A stretch of 64,000 nucleotides of DNA from Macrostomum hystrix (taxonomy: Eukaryota > Platyhelminthes > Macrostomidae): contig CATNEN010000038.1 of the NCBI GenBank assembly GCA_950097015.1, positions 27,992,501 through 28,056,500 on the forward strand, read 5' to 3'. Under the pieces are notes generated by a model. That model did no database searches. It saw only the letters and a list, made by a program, of their open reading frames with translations, and was not told where the DNA came from. Both the position numbers and the translations under genes were made by a program. Shown here piece by piece: positions 42,401-54,209 of the stretch (position 1 is its first letter; every line of letters starts with the position of its first letter).

Positions 42401-45400
42401 CCAATCCTTGAAATCCCGCCTAGCCGAGCTCTACGTCGATCTAGAATCCAGCAGGCAGTCGCGAGAGGCCAGCGAGTCGGCCAGTCGCGAGTTGGCTAAC
42501 GAAGCTGCCGCACTCAGGCGGGCCAAGGAGTTCTACGCTGAACAGCTTCGGGCGGCTCAGGACGCCAGGCAGGCGATGCAGACGGACCTGTCCCGGCTGC
42601 AGGCTGTCCTGGCTGCTCAGGCTGAACGTCTAGGCGGAGAAGGCGATAATTTGCGAGTTAGATTAGCCGAACTAGAAGCCCAGATGGTGACGGAACGCCA
42701 GGCTTGGCTAGACAATCTGGAACGCATTCGAGCTGAAATAGTCGAACGCGAAGCTCTACTAGAAGCTGCAATGAATGAAAAAGTAGCTCTACAGGAGGCT
42801 TTAGATTTTAAAACTGATCAATTAGCTAGGGAACGATTGGCGTTTGATAAACTTGCCGATGCTCTTAGAGAGGCTGAATTAGAAGCCGAGAGACAAGCGG
42901 CTGCTCTAGCCGAAAGGGAAGCTGTTTTAGAATCGGCCGAAGCTGAACGAGCCGCCCTGGGCGCCCGGGCCGCTCATCTGGACGGTCAAGCCGCAGCCGC
43001 CGCTGTTGAATTAGCCGCCGCCAGAGCAGAATTAGCCGAATCGGCTCGACAATTGGAATCTGCCAGGTTTGATGGCGCAACTCAGGGCGCCGAATTAGAA
43101 ACTGTGCGCGTTGAATTAGCCGAAGCCGAAGCTCAACTGGCTGCCAGTAGGGAAGAGAAAAGAGCTCTAGATATTAGGATTTGCGAACTGCGCGAGAGTA
43201 TGGTCCGGGTTGAAGATGGCTTCTCACGGATGCGATCTGATCTTGCAACCCGAGCTGCCGAGTTATCACACGCCGAAGCTCTTCGCGCCGATCTAGCAGC
43301 AGAGCTGGCCGTAGCTTTGGACAATCTGGCTAGTCGAGAATCTGTTCTAGCCGTTGTTCAAGCCGAACGTAACGAAGCTCGACAACAGCTGGCCGCTCTA
43401 GCCGATGAGAGCGACGGCCTGCGCGCCGATTTGGCCAATCTGCGAGCCAAACTGGAGGCTGCCGAGTTGAGCGCCTTCCAGAGTCAAACTGAAGTTGGCG
43501 AATTGAAGGTTGCGCTGTCGGATGCTAGACGGCAGATTGGCGAACTCAGCGCTGTGCAAGATAGGTGAGCACTGTTGAGTAGGCTTCTAGAATTGCCGTG
43601 TCATTGTAGTTTTTAACTAACTGCTGTCAAATTTGGGAACCTGTAGCTTTCTAAGAAACCTATTTTTAGGTAGCTTCAGTTTCTTGGAATGCAGTCACTT
43701 TCAGGTACTGTCATTTTCTAGGAATGTTTTTTTCAGGTAGGATAATTTTCTAAGAAATGTGGATTTCAAGTGGTGTCATCCCGCTAAAAAATAGGGATGT
43801 TTCTTTGGGTGATTCCAGTTGGAATCTGCGGTGTTTCCAGAAAAAGAAACAGCCGAACGCTGGAAACATACCAATCGGATGATTCCATGCTTAAAACCTA
43901 CCCAACTGGGCGTTTTCTCGGTGCTTCTTGGCGGCGAAATGGAATCACCCAAATAATCCTCTAGTTCGGAAGATTCCATGCTCAGAAACCGCCGAGGAAT
44001 CGCCCGTAAATAATTCTCTGGTTGTCCCATGGGCCATTGGTTCGGGTGATTATTCGGCGGTTTCCGCACAATTTACGGTTACATCGGCAGCTTCCTGGGT
44101 GGTTTCTTTAACTCTTGCGAGATAGGGGGGATTTTGGTAGATTCCACTCCTATTTTGCACAAAAAACCCACCGAAGAAGCAGCCGAATTTTTTACAGGGA
44201 TTTTCAAGGGCTGTTTATTTTAAATTGTGTCATTTTCTAGGATTTTCATTTTTAGTTGCTGTCATTTTCTAGGAATGCTTGTTTCATTTAGTGTCATTTT
44301 CTAGGAATGCTTGTTTCATTAAGTGTCTTTTTCCAGGAATATCTAATCCAAGCAGTGCCAGTTTCTTTTAACCAACATAAAAAATGGAGTTGAAAATGCA
44401 TATTTAAACAAAAATCTGCACTCAGGTACGCCCAGCTAGTGCAGGCTCACGAGCAGCTGCGAGCCGAAGGCGCCGCTAGGGAGGCCGCCCTGGCTCAACA
44501 GTTGGCCCAACGCGAAGCTGCTCACCTGGCTGAGTCAGGCGCAATGACCGAGGAGCTTCAACGACTGAGCGCAGCCCTGTCAGAGGCGGAGGCTCGCGGG
44601 GCGGCTTTGGAAGCCGAGCTGGCAAGACGAGCCGCGGAATCTGGCGAGGAGGTTGCTCAACTGAGGCGCGAACTCGAGACCGCCTTAGCGGACCGGTGAG
44701 ACTGCCAGATTTTGACGCTTATGGCTGCTCAACTTGAGAGTCTGGGATGATGACTGCTCAACTTGAGAGTCTGGGATGATGACTGCTCAACTTGAGAGTC
44801 TGGGATGATGACTGCTCAACTTGAGAGTCTGGGATGATGACTGCTCAACTTGAGAGTCTGGGATGATGACTGCTCAAACTGAGGATCTGGGATGATGACT
44901 GCTCAAACTGAAGATCTGGGATGATGACTGCTCAAACTGAGGATCTGGGATGATGACTGCTCAAACTGAAGATCTGGGATGATGACTGCTCAAACTGAGG
45001 ATCTGGGATGATGACTGCTCAAACTGAAGATCTGGGATGATGACTGCTCAAACTGAGAATCTGGCATGATGACTGCTCAAACTGAGAATCTGGCATGATG
45101 ACTGCTCAAACTGAGAATCTGGGATGATGACTGCTCAAACTGAAGATCTGGGATGATGACTGGTCAAACTGAAGATCTGGGATGATGACTGCTCAAACTG
45201 AAGATCTGGGATGATGACTGCTCAAACTGAGGATCTGGGATGATGACTGCTCAAACTGAAGATCTGGGATGATGACTGCTCAAACTGAGGATCTGGCATG
45301 ATGACTGCTCAAACTGAGAATCTGGCATGATGACTGCTCAAACTGAGAATCTGGCATGATGACTGCTCAAACTGAGAATCTGGGATGATGACTGCTCAAA

Positions 45401-48400
45401 CTGAAGATCTGGGATGATGACTGCTCAAACTGAAGATCTGGGATGATGACTGCTCAAACTGAAGATCTGGGATGATGACTGCTCAAACTGAGGATCTGGG
45501 ATGATGACTGCTCAAACTGAAGATCTGGGATGATGACTGCTCAAACTGAGGATCTGGCATGATGACTGCTCAAACTGAGAATCTGGCATGATGACTGCTC
45601 AAACTGAGAATCTGGGATGATGACTGCTCAAACTGAGAATCTGGGATGATGACTGCTCAAACTGAAGATCTGGGATGATGACTGCTCAAACTGAAGATCT
45701 GGGATGATGACTGCTCAAACTGAGGATCTAGGATGATGACTGCTCAAACTGAGGATCTGGGATGATGACTGCTCAAACTGAGGATCTGGGATGATGACTG
45801 CTCAAATTGAAGATCTGGGATAATGCCTGGCTGCTCAACTTGAGGATCTGGGAGAATGGCTGCTGAAACTGAGGATCTTGTATGATGGCTGCTCAACTTG
45901 AGGATCTGGGAGAATGGCTGCTTAAACTGAGGATCTTGTATGATGGCTGCTCAAACTGAGGATCTTGGATGATGGCTGCTCAAACTGAGGATTTGGGATA
46001 ATTGCTGCTCTAGGGTCCGTAAAGAATAAGGACTTTACGATAATCTTATATCCCATGTCGCCTACTCTCACTCCATCCTGAAAGTGCGGAGGCGGCTAAA
46101 AACTTGGCCGAAGCGCGCGCCCGAGCGGACACCGAAGCCGCCGAATTATCTGTCCGAGCCGCGTCGGCCAAGGAGCGAGCCGACCGACTCGAGTCCCAGC
46201 TAGCCGAAGCGCAGGGCTGGCGGGCTCAGAACCGCGCCCTGCACGCCGAGTTGGAGCGAGCCAAAGGTCGCGCCGATGGTTTGGCCCGCGCCCAGGCCCA
46301 GCTGCGCCAACACGCCGAGGCGCTGCAGGCGGCCCTGGCTTCGCGCGAGGCCGGCGGCGAGCGTCAGGCCGACGATCTGCGAGTAGCCGAACGGCAGCTG
46401 TTGGACGCACTGGCTAGCCGGGGACAGCTTCAGGAGCAGCTGGATTCAGCCCTGGGCAGTGCCGGCCGGCTGGCTGGCGAATGCGACGCACTGAGAGCTG
46501 AGAGGGCTCGCCTGCAGACTGAACTGGTTGGCGCCTCTGCCAGGTGCGACTGCTTGATTTGTTTCATACCGATGCTAGTTAGGAATTCCCGAAATAGGAG
46601 ATCCCAAATCCTGAACTCGAGATCCCAGTTCCTAAATTCGTGATCCCAGTTCCTAAATTCGTATCCCAGTTCCCAAATTCGTGATCCCAGTTCCTAAATT
46701 CGTGATCCCAGTTCCTAAACTCGAGATCCCATTTCCTAAATTCGTGATCCCTGTTCTTTAATATGTGATCCCAGGTTCTAAATTTGTGATTCCAATTCCT
46801 AAAATCGAGATTCCAGTTCCTAAACTCGAGATCCCAGTTCCTAAATTCGTTATCCCAGTTTCTAAACTCGAGATCCCAGTTCCTAAATTCGAGATCCCAG
46901 TTCCTAAACTCGAGATCCCAGTTCCTAAATTCGAGATCCCAGTTTCTAAATTTGTGATCCCAGTTCCTAAACTCGAGATCCCAGTTCCTAAATTCATATC
47001 ACAGTTCCCAAATTCGTGATCCCAGTTCCTAAACTCGAGATCCCTGTTCCTAAACTCGAGATCCCTTTTCCTAAATTCGTGATCTCTGTTCTTTAATTTG
47101 TGATCCCAGTTTCTAAAATCGTGATCCCAGTTGCTAAATTCGTTATCCCAGTTGCTAAATTCGTTATCCCAGTTGCTAAATTCGTTATTTCAGTTGCTAA
47201 ATTCGAGATCCCAGTTCCTAAATTCGAGATCCCAGTTCCTAAATTCGAGATACCTGTTCCTAAACTCGAGATCCCAGTTCCTAAATTCGAGATCCCAGTT
47301 CCTAAATTCGAGATCCCAGTTCCTAAATTCGAGATCACAGTTCCTAAACTCGAGATCCCAGTTCCTAAATTCGTTATCCCAGTTCCCAAATTCGTGATCC
47401 CTATTCCCAAAATCCGCCGCTCCCAAACTTCACAGGGATGCGGAGGTAGCTGCCGGCCTTACTCGCGAAGTTGAAGCCGGACGCGAATTGGTTGCTAAGC
47501 AACGCGATGAGCTTGACAGGCTTCGCTCTGAGCTGGCCGACGCCAGAGCGCAACTAGAGGAATCGGCAGAAGTGCAAGCGCGCTTGGATACCGTTGCTAA
47601 GGCGCTTGATGAAAAAGATGCTCAACTAGCTGATGCTCAGGTAAGTTACTGTGGTTTCTATAATTTAAACGAAGTTTTTTGTTTTTTAGAATAATCTACA
47701 TGTTTCTAAAAATCCCATGCTTGACTTCGCCCTAAAGTATGATTCCCATTTTCCTTATATATAATCCGTAATAAGAGAAATATCATTCCCTTTAACTACA
47801 ATAAAAAAATGCAAATCACATTCCATAAAATACTCGTCCCCTGAAAACCCAGTCTCTAGAAATCCCATCCTACCCCCCTGGAAGTCTAAATCCCATGAAA
47901 TTCATATCCCCTACGAAACTTACCCCCTGTAAAAAACATCCCCATAGAAATCCCATCCACATAGAAATCCCATCCCCCAAAAAAACCCCATCCCGTTAGA
48001 AATCCCATTCCCTCTAGAAACCCCATCCCGTTTAGAAATCCCATTCCGTAAAATATCCCATTCCCTTAGAAATCCCATCCTCCCTGAAAATCCCACCCCC
48101 CTAAGAGATTCCATTTCCCTGGAACTCTTATCCTCCTAGAAATCCCATCCCGTTAGAAAGTCCATCCCGTACAGATCCCATCTAGAAAATCCTATCGCCC
48201 TTGGAATCCCACCCCCTAGTACTAAACGGTCCAATTAATTGTTAGCTACAATACAAATATGCCATTCTAAGAGACCTTAAATTCCAATGGACAGTTTAAT
48301 TTTCGCTCTAACAGGCTCGGTTGCTAAGCAACGAAACTAGCGGGGCCGATGCTCTAGCCGGTCTGCAGCGCGTCCTAGAGTCCACTGAGCGGCAGAACCG

Positions 48401-50165
48401 CGGCCTACGCGCCGAACTCGAAGCCGCCAGGCGGGATCGGCTCGACGCTCTCGGCCGGCTGGCCCAGCTTCGCGGCGCTCTGAAAGCCGCCATCGATCGG
48501 CATCGACTGTTCTCGGCCGAGGCTGGCTCCGACGCAGCCGCCGCCGCTGCCGCCGGCGGAGTCGACTGGGGCGCTCTGGAACGCCTAGTAGGAGAATCCG
48601 CTCCAATGTGCTGGCAGGCCCGGCCGCCGCAGCCTCTGGCCAGTGTCAACGCTTGCCTTGACGAATTGCGCTCTCAGATTGCCGGACTGTCGGCTAACAT
48701 GACGGAGCACGCTCTGGCTGTGCGCAGCCGCGGACAGCTCTGGCGGTGAGCCTGCGGCCTGCTGACTGGCTCCGGGACTCTCTCACTCCGTCTCTCCCTA
48801 TCACTCTGTCCACCTGTATCCCTCTCTCTCTCCTCCTCTCCTCTCCCTCTCTGCCATTCTTCCCCTCCTCCTCTCCTCTCCCTCTCTGCCATTCTTTCCC
48901 TCCTCCTCTCCTCTCCCTCTCTGCCATTCTTTCCCTCCTCCTCTCCTCTCCCTCTCTGCCATTCTTTCCCTCCTCCTCTCCTCTCCCTCTGCCATTCTTT
49001 CCCTCCTCCTCTCCTCTCCCTCTCTGCCATTCTTTCCCTCCTCCTCTCCTCTCCCTCTCTGCCATTCTTCCCCTCCTCCTCTCCTCTCCCTCTCTGCCAT
49101 TCTTTCCCTACTCCTCTCCTCTCCCTCTCTGCCATTCTTCCCCTACTCCTCTCCTCTCCCTCTCTGCCATTCTTTCCCTCCTCCTCTCCTCTCCCTCTCT
49201 GCCATTCTTCCCCTCCTCCTCTCCTCTCCCTCTCTGCCATTCTTTCCCTCCTCCTCTCCTCTCCCTCTCTGCCATTCTTTCCCTCCTCCTCTCCTCTCCC
49301 TCTCTGCCATTCTTTCCCTCCTCCTCTCCTCTCCCTCTCTGCCATTCTTTCCCTCCTCCTCTCCTCTCCCTCTCTGCCATTCTTCCCCTCCTCCTCTCCT
49401 CTCCCTCTCTGCCATTCTTTCCCTCCTCCTCTCCTCTCCCTCTCTGCCATTCTTTCCCTCCTCCTCTCCTCTCCCTCTCTGCCATTCTTTCCCTCCTCCT
49501 CTCCTCTCCCTCTGCCATTCTTTCCCTCCTCCTCTCCTCTCCCTCTCTGCCATTCTTTCCCTCCTCCTCTCCTCTCCCTCTCTGCCATTCTTCCCCTCCT
49601 CCTCTCCTCTCCCTCTCTGCCATTCTTTCCCTACTCCTCTCCTCTCCCTCTCTGCCATTCTTTCTCTCCCACTGCCATTCTTCCTCTCCCACTGCCATTC
49701 TTCCTCTCCCACTGCCATTCTTCCTCTCCCACTGCCATTCTTCCTCTCCCACTGCCATTCTTCCTCTCCCCTTCTGTCTTTCTTCTCCTCTCCCTCCTCC
49801 CTCTCATTCTCTCCCTCTTTCCTTCCTCTTTCCCGCTATCCCTGTCACTGTCTCGTCTGTTGATCTTTTTGACAAAATTTATTCATCATACATAAATGAT
49901 AGAAAATGTATTTATTTATTAACAGCCTAGTTTTGTTTTACAGTGCCAGTTCCCGCTAGGTTTGGGTACGTACTGTCTTCGGTAACAAAAATACTTGCTA
50001 TAAACTTTCAGAGAAGCAGAGGAGCAGGCTGAGAAACTCAAGGCCGCCTGTGGCAAAGCCGACGATGCCCTACTCGGCGGCGAGGAAACTAGCATTACAG
50101 ATGACAAAACCACTATTAAGAAGTCATCTTCGCAACAGCCTACTGCCAGCAAGGAGCTCCAGTAG
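39500..50165 (+). CDS. Long coiled-coil protein, golgin-like
   Basis: Nine exons: 39500-39563, 40141-40671, 41680-42035, 42372-43564, 44426-44695, 46085-46543, 47436-47640, 48315-48745, 50012-50165. Phases match at each junction and give 1220 residues. The N-terminal 210 residues are low-complexity (KKK-rich start, Gln- and Ser/Gly-rich). From about 235 to 1090 it is almost continuous coiled coil rich in Ala, Glu, Leu and Arg (RLAELEAQMVTERQAWLDNL). An Ala-rich break and a short conserved-looking C-terminal helix follow (ASVNACLDELRSQIAGL). The architecture resembles Golgi tethering coiled-coil proteins, perhaps golgin-160/GOLGA3, but other coiled-coil families are possible. The acceptor cctttcag ends 21 nt before the ATG. 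Seven of eight introns hold repeats. Confidence 0.75.
39775..40036 (-). mobile_element. Second SINE family, headless copy with (CA)n, in golgin-like intron 1
   Basis: Read on the minus strand it shares gctcaggagt, cagaattgc, gctgg and ttgcaggtc words, in order, and catttggggcgcag, with the SINE at 33745-33955. It lacks the tRNA-like head and has an expanded (CA)n run at 39838-39866. Confidence 0.55.
40735..41575. repeat. 34-bp minisatellite in golgin-like intron 2
   Basis: About 24 diverged copies of a unit containing gatcctcaattttaaactct then gatcccattc. The proximal copies read ctgcagatcc and the distal copies ccgttgatcc, so the array has two sub-families in order. Carries the ATCCCA core. 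Confidence 0.93.
42055..42330. repeat. About 30-bp degenerate repeat in golgin-like intron 3
   Basis: Eight to nine copies of actctttgttctattttcga with diverged tails. Confidence 0.85.
43630..44340. repeat. Degenerate gtcattttctaggaatg repeat in golgin-like intron 4
   Basis: Scattered, diverged copies of tgtcattttctaggaatg flank a 400-bp segment with recurring ggtgattcc / ggaatcacc words in both orientations (43790-44130). It looks like an old, partly scrambled array or a small foldback element. Confidence 0.6.
44715..46010. repeat. 29-bp minisatellite in golgin-like intron 5
   Basis: About 45 copies containing tgatgactgctcaaactgag then gatctggga. A block of variants (ggatctggcatg, gaatctggcatg, gaatctgggatg) recurs at about 45050, 45290 and 45550, indicating higher-order copies of roughly 240-260 bp. 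Carries TGGGAT. Confidence 0.95.
46610..47415. repeat. 21-bp minisatellite (gatcccagttcctaaattcg) in golgin-like intron 6
   Basis: About 38 copies, with aaactcgag and gttgctaaattcg variants. Begins within about 65 bp of the donor and ends about 20 bp before the acceptor, so it is essentially the whole intron. Carries ATCCCA. Confidence 0.95.
47760..48215. repeat. Degenerate aaatcccatccc repeat in golgin-like intron 7
   Basis: Irregular copies of tagaaatcccatccc with a period of 15-20 bp, clearly related to each other but diverged. Carries ATCCCA. Confidence 0.8.
48810..49780. repeat. About 35-bp polypyrimidine minisatellite in golgin-like intron 8
   Basis: About 25 copies containing ctctgccattctttccctcc then tcctctcctctcc, followed by a short 20-bp sub-array (ctctcccactgccattcttc, 49660-49770). 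Almost pure C/T apart from the gccat word. Confidence 0.95.
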
Positions 50166-50554
50166 TATGAAAAGCATTCTGTGTTCTTTTTCCCTTTTTT
50201 TCAATTTGTAATTTGGCCATCGCATTCGTTAGATTTTTGTTTGTTTTCCTTTATTATTTATTAATGGAGCCGTGCTCAAATCTACTACTGAATTCTGGTG
50301 TGTGTTCGCGCAAGTAGTAGTATGTTTAAATTATTTTGAATTACATTTCTATCTACACCGTTGTTGCTCATTCTCAATAATAGTCTAGCTCATTAGGAAA
50401 GAAATGCTGAATGGCTTTTTTGAGTGTTTGTGCTGTTGACAGAAAAACGATGTGTTGTTTTTTTAGTAACGACAGTAAATTTTAGCGAAATCAATTTATG
50501 AAATTAAAGGACTACCAATTGATAATTTTCTAATTAGCCTACTGAATGAATCTT
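50166..50554. other. 3' flank of the golgin-like gene
   Basis: AT-rich. attaaagg near 50503 is a possible polyadenylation signal. No other feature. Confidence 0.3.
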
Positions 50555-51290
50555 GACCCAGCCGATCGTATCTTGACCCAATCTTGACCCAGGCTCGTAT
50601 CCTGACCCAAACTCTGACTCGTATCTTGACCCAATCTTGACCAAGGCCTCGTATCTTGACCCAATCTTTACCCAGCCTCGTATCTTATTGACCCAATCCT
50701 GACCCAGCCTGGTATCTTGACCCAATCTTGACCCAGCCTCGTATATTGACCCAATCTTGACCCAAGCTCGTATCTTGACCCAATCTTGACCAAATCTTGA
50801 TCCAGGCTCGTATCTTGACCCGATCTTGACCCAGCCTCCAATCTTGACCCAAACCTGACCCGAGCTCGTATCTTGACCCAATCTTGACCCAGCCTCGTAT
50901 CTTGACCCAAACTCTGACTCGTATCTTGACCCAATTTTAACCCAGCCTCCAATCTTGACCCAAACTCTGACTCGTATCTTGACCCAAACTTGACCCAGCC
51001 TCGTATCTTGACCCAAACTCTGACTCGTATCTTGACCCAATTTTAACCCAGCCTCCAATCTTGACCCAAACCTGACCCAAGCTCGTATCTTGACCCAATC
51101 TTGACCCAGCCTCCAATCTTGACCCAAACCTGACCCAAGCTCGTATCTTGACCCAATCTTGACCCAGCCTCGTATCTTGACCTAATCTTGACGCAACCTC
51201 GTATCTTGACCCAAACTCTGACTTGTATCTTGACCCAAACTCTGACTCGTATCTTGACCCAAACTCTGACTCTTGTCTTGATCCTGACTT
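50555..51290. repeat. About 29-bp minisatellite (cttgacccaatcttgaccca)
   Basis: About 25 copies made of permuted sub-blocks (gcctcgtat, gcctccaat, aactctgactcgtat). Downstream of the golgin-like gene. On the minus strand it contains ttgggtcaag, the core of the tensin intron 6 array. Confidence 0.92.
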
Positions 51291-51299
51291 TGTTTTTAA

Positions 51300-52365
51300 C
51301 AGAACTACAACCCAGCAAAAAAATAACGAAATGTCATTTATTAAAACCCAGTTTACAGTTAAATTATAGTCGAACGAATTGTTTTGGTGATCTCAGATCG
51401 ATATTCTTTGACTTTTTGCTTGTAATGAAGTTTTCATTGAAGTTTATCGCTTTCAACATTTATTTGCCTTTGCAAATTATATATTGTTAACTATTTGTTT
51501 ATTGCCCGTAAATCGATGATAAAAAATCTTTACTTAAAAGCTGTGATTCGTTTCCTGTGTTTGCTCTTTTTCTTTGGCTTTTTATTTGTTACCTAAAAGG
51601 TATGTTCATTTTATAGAATTTGCCAAGCTGAGATTATATATTTATATTTATCTATTTATACTAACGTATATCGTATACTACATAATTTAGTCTTTGGAGT
51701 TGGTCACAATCTGGTTAATAAATTGTTTACCATGTTTAATCATTTCTAGAATCGGATACTGGAATATTATTTAAACAAGAAATTTTGTTCTTCGTCATTT
51801 TTTCTTTTTTTTTCATTCTTGTTTATCAAAAGAAGTTTGCATACATTAATTATAGGCTATGTATGCGTTATAGTCTACTTAAATATAATTTGTGGCTGAG
51901 TAGTATGTAATGTGCATTTTCATAATTTTTGGAGCCAGAAATCAATTCGTCAACTGTTTAACTCCCAAATTTTAAATCTGCTTTCGTTTTTTGCACTCTG
52001 CCTGGTCGAAAAATACATGTTTTGGGTTCAAATGCTCTTTGGTCTTCTTAATTGTATGCTGCTAATTTTCGTTAAAACGTAAAACGTTATCCCCTTTCAA
52101 TGCTTTGTTGGCAATATTTCGTTTGCTTACATTTATATGTTACTCGTGCACACATACTACTGTGGGTAGAATGACTTTCAATTTTATTTATTATTCTGTG
52201 GTTGGGAAGTAACTTAACATGTACTGCAATATCATTTTGAGCAGTTGGATAAAATTTAGTCGGAAAATATTCTTTTTGTTTATGTTTTTGTCCTTCTATT
52301 TATTACGAACTTATAACTCTTGTGAATATTTCCATATTTGTGACTAGCTTTCTGATATGACCCAA
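51300..52365. other. Intergenic AT-rich sequence; no gene recognised
   Basis: About 1 kb of AT-rich sequence without repeats or splice-consistent coding sequence. Confidence 0.4.
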
Positions 52366-52369
52366 TTCT

Positions 52370-54145
52370 AGGACTGGGTTGAAGGGGTAGCTATACCCAT
52401 TTCTAGGATTGAGTTAAAGGGGTAGCTACCCATTTCTAGGACTGGGTTGAAGGGGTAGCTACCCATTTCTAGGACTGGGTTGAAGGGGTAGCTACCCATT
52501 TCTAGGACTGGGTTGAAGGGGTAGCTACCCATTTCTAGGACTGGGTTGAAGGGGTAGCTACCCATTTCTAGGACTGGTTTGAAGGGGTAGCTACCCATTT
52601 CTAGGACTGGTTTGAAGGGGTAGCTACCCATTTCTAGGACTGGGTTGAAGGGGTAGCTACCCATTTCTAGGACTGGGTTGAAGGGGTAGCTACCCATTTC
52701 TAGGACTGGGTTGAAGGGGTAGCTACCCATTTCTAGGACTGGGTTGAAGGGGTAGCTACCCATTTCTAGGACTGGGTTGAAGGGGTAGCTACCCATTTCT
52801 AGGACTGGGTTGAAGGGGTAGCTACCCATTTCTAGGACTGGGTTGAAGGGGTAGCTACCCATTTCTAGGACTGGGTTGAAGGGGTAGCTACCCATTTCTA
52901 GGACTGGGTTGAAGGGGTAGCTACCCATTTCTAGGACTGGGTTGAAGGGGTAGCTACCCATTTCTAGGACTGGGTTGAAGGGGTAGCTACCCATTTCTAG
53001 GACTGGGTTGAAGGGGTAGCTACCCATTTCTAGGACTGGTTTGAAGGGGTAGCTACCCATTTCTAGGACTGGTTTGAAGGGGTAGCTACCCATTTCTAGG
53101 ACTGGGTTGAAGGGGTAGCTACCCATTTCTAGGACTGGGTTGAAGGGGTAGCTACCCATTTCTAGGACTGGGTTGAAGGGGTAGCTACCCATTTCTAGGA
53201 CTGGGTTGAAGGGGTAGCTACCCATTTCTAGGACTGGGTTGAAGGGGTAGCTACCCATTTCTAGGACTGGGTTGAAGGGGTAGCTACCCATTTCTAGGAC
53301 TGGGTTGAAGGGGTAGCTACCCATTTCTAGGACTGGGTTGAAGGGGTAGCTACCCATTTCTAGGACTGGTTTGAAGGGGTAGCAACCCATTTCTAGGACT
53401 GGTTTGAAGGGGTAGCAACCCATTTCTAGGACTGGTTTGAAGGGGTAGCTACCCATTTCTAGGACTGGGTTGAAGGGGTAGCTACCCATTTCTAGGACTG
53501 GGTTGAAGGGGTAGCTACCCATTTCTAGGACTGGTTTGAAGGGGTAGCTACCCATTTCTAGGACTGGGTTGAAGGGGTAGCTACCCATTTCTAGGACTGG
53601 GTTGAAGGGGTAGCTACCCATTTCTAGGACTGGGTTGAAGGGGTAGCTACCCATTTCTAGGACTGGGTTGAAGGGGTAGCTACCCATTTCTAGGACTGGG
53701 TTGAAGGGGTAGCTACCCATTTCTAGGACTGGGTTGAAGGGGTAGCTACCCATTTCTAGGACTGGGTTGAAGGGGTAGCTACCCATTTCTAGGACTGGTT
53801 TGAAGGGGTAGCAACCCATTTCTAGGACTGTTTTGAAGGGGTAGCTACCCATTTCTAGGACTGGGTTGAAGGGGTAGCTACCCATTTCTAGGACTGGGTT
53901 GAAGGGGTAGCTACCCATTTCTAGGACTGGGTTGAATGGGTAGCTACCCATTTCTAGGACTGGGTTGAAGGGGTAGCTACCCATTTCTAGGACTGGGTTG
54001 AAGGGGTAGCTACCCATTTCTAGGACTGGGTTGAAGGGGTAGCTACCCATTTCTAGGACTGAGTTGAAGGGGTAGCTACCCATTTCTAGGACTGGGTTGA
54101 AGGGGTAGCTACCCATTTCTATGATTAGGTTAAAGGGGTAATGAC
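52370..54145. repeat. 33-bp minisatellite with a palindrome in every unit
   Basis: About 53 highly uniform copies containing aggactgggttgaaggggta then gctacccatttct. Each unit holds the perfect 12-bp palindrome gggtagctaccc. Variants (gtttgaa, agcaaccc) come in pairs at several places, indicating block duplication. It keeps a 598-codon frame open on the minus strand (NPVLEMGSYPF repeats), which I do not regard as a gene. The array ends about 65 bp before the TFB1M start. Confidence 0.97.
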
Positions 54146-54209
54146 CCAATTTATTCAAAGGCATGCTTTATTTAGAACTTAACTACCGGATTTCAGTAAC
54201 TCAGCCACA

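Noticed and set aside
48674-49930. Long open frames (REEEGKNGRE on minus; SSPLPLCHSF on plus) over 48.8-49.8 kb
   Set aside because: They lie in intron 8 of the golgin-like gene and are readings of a polypyrimidine satellite, open on several frames at once.
39500-50165. Calling the coiled-coil gene myosin tail, lamin or GOLGA3 outright
   Set aside because: Coiled-coil composition alone cannot decide the family; no motor, tail or GRIP motif was seen, so only golgin-like is stated.
52368-54164. 598-codon open frame of NPVLEMGSYPF repeats on the minus strand
   Set aside because: It coincides with a 33-bp satellite whose unit happens to lack stops in that frame; no flanking coding sequence, splice sites or signal features.
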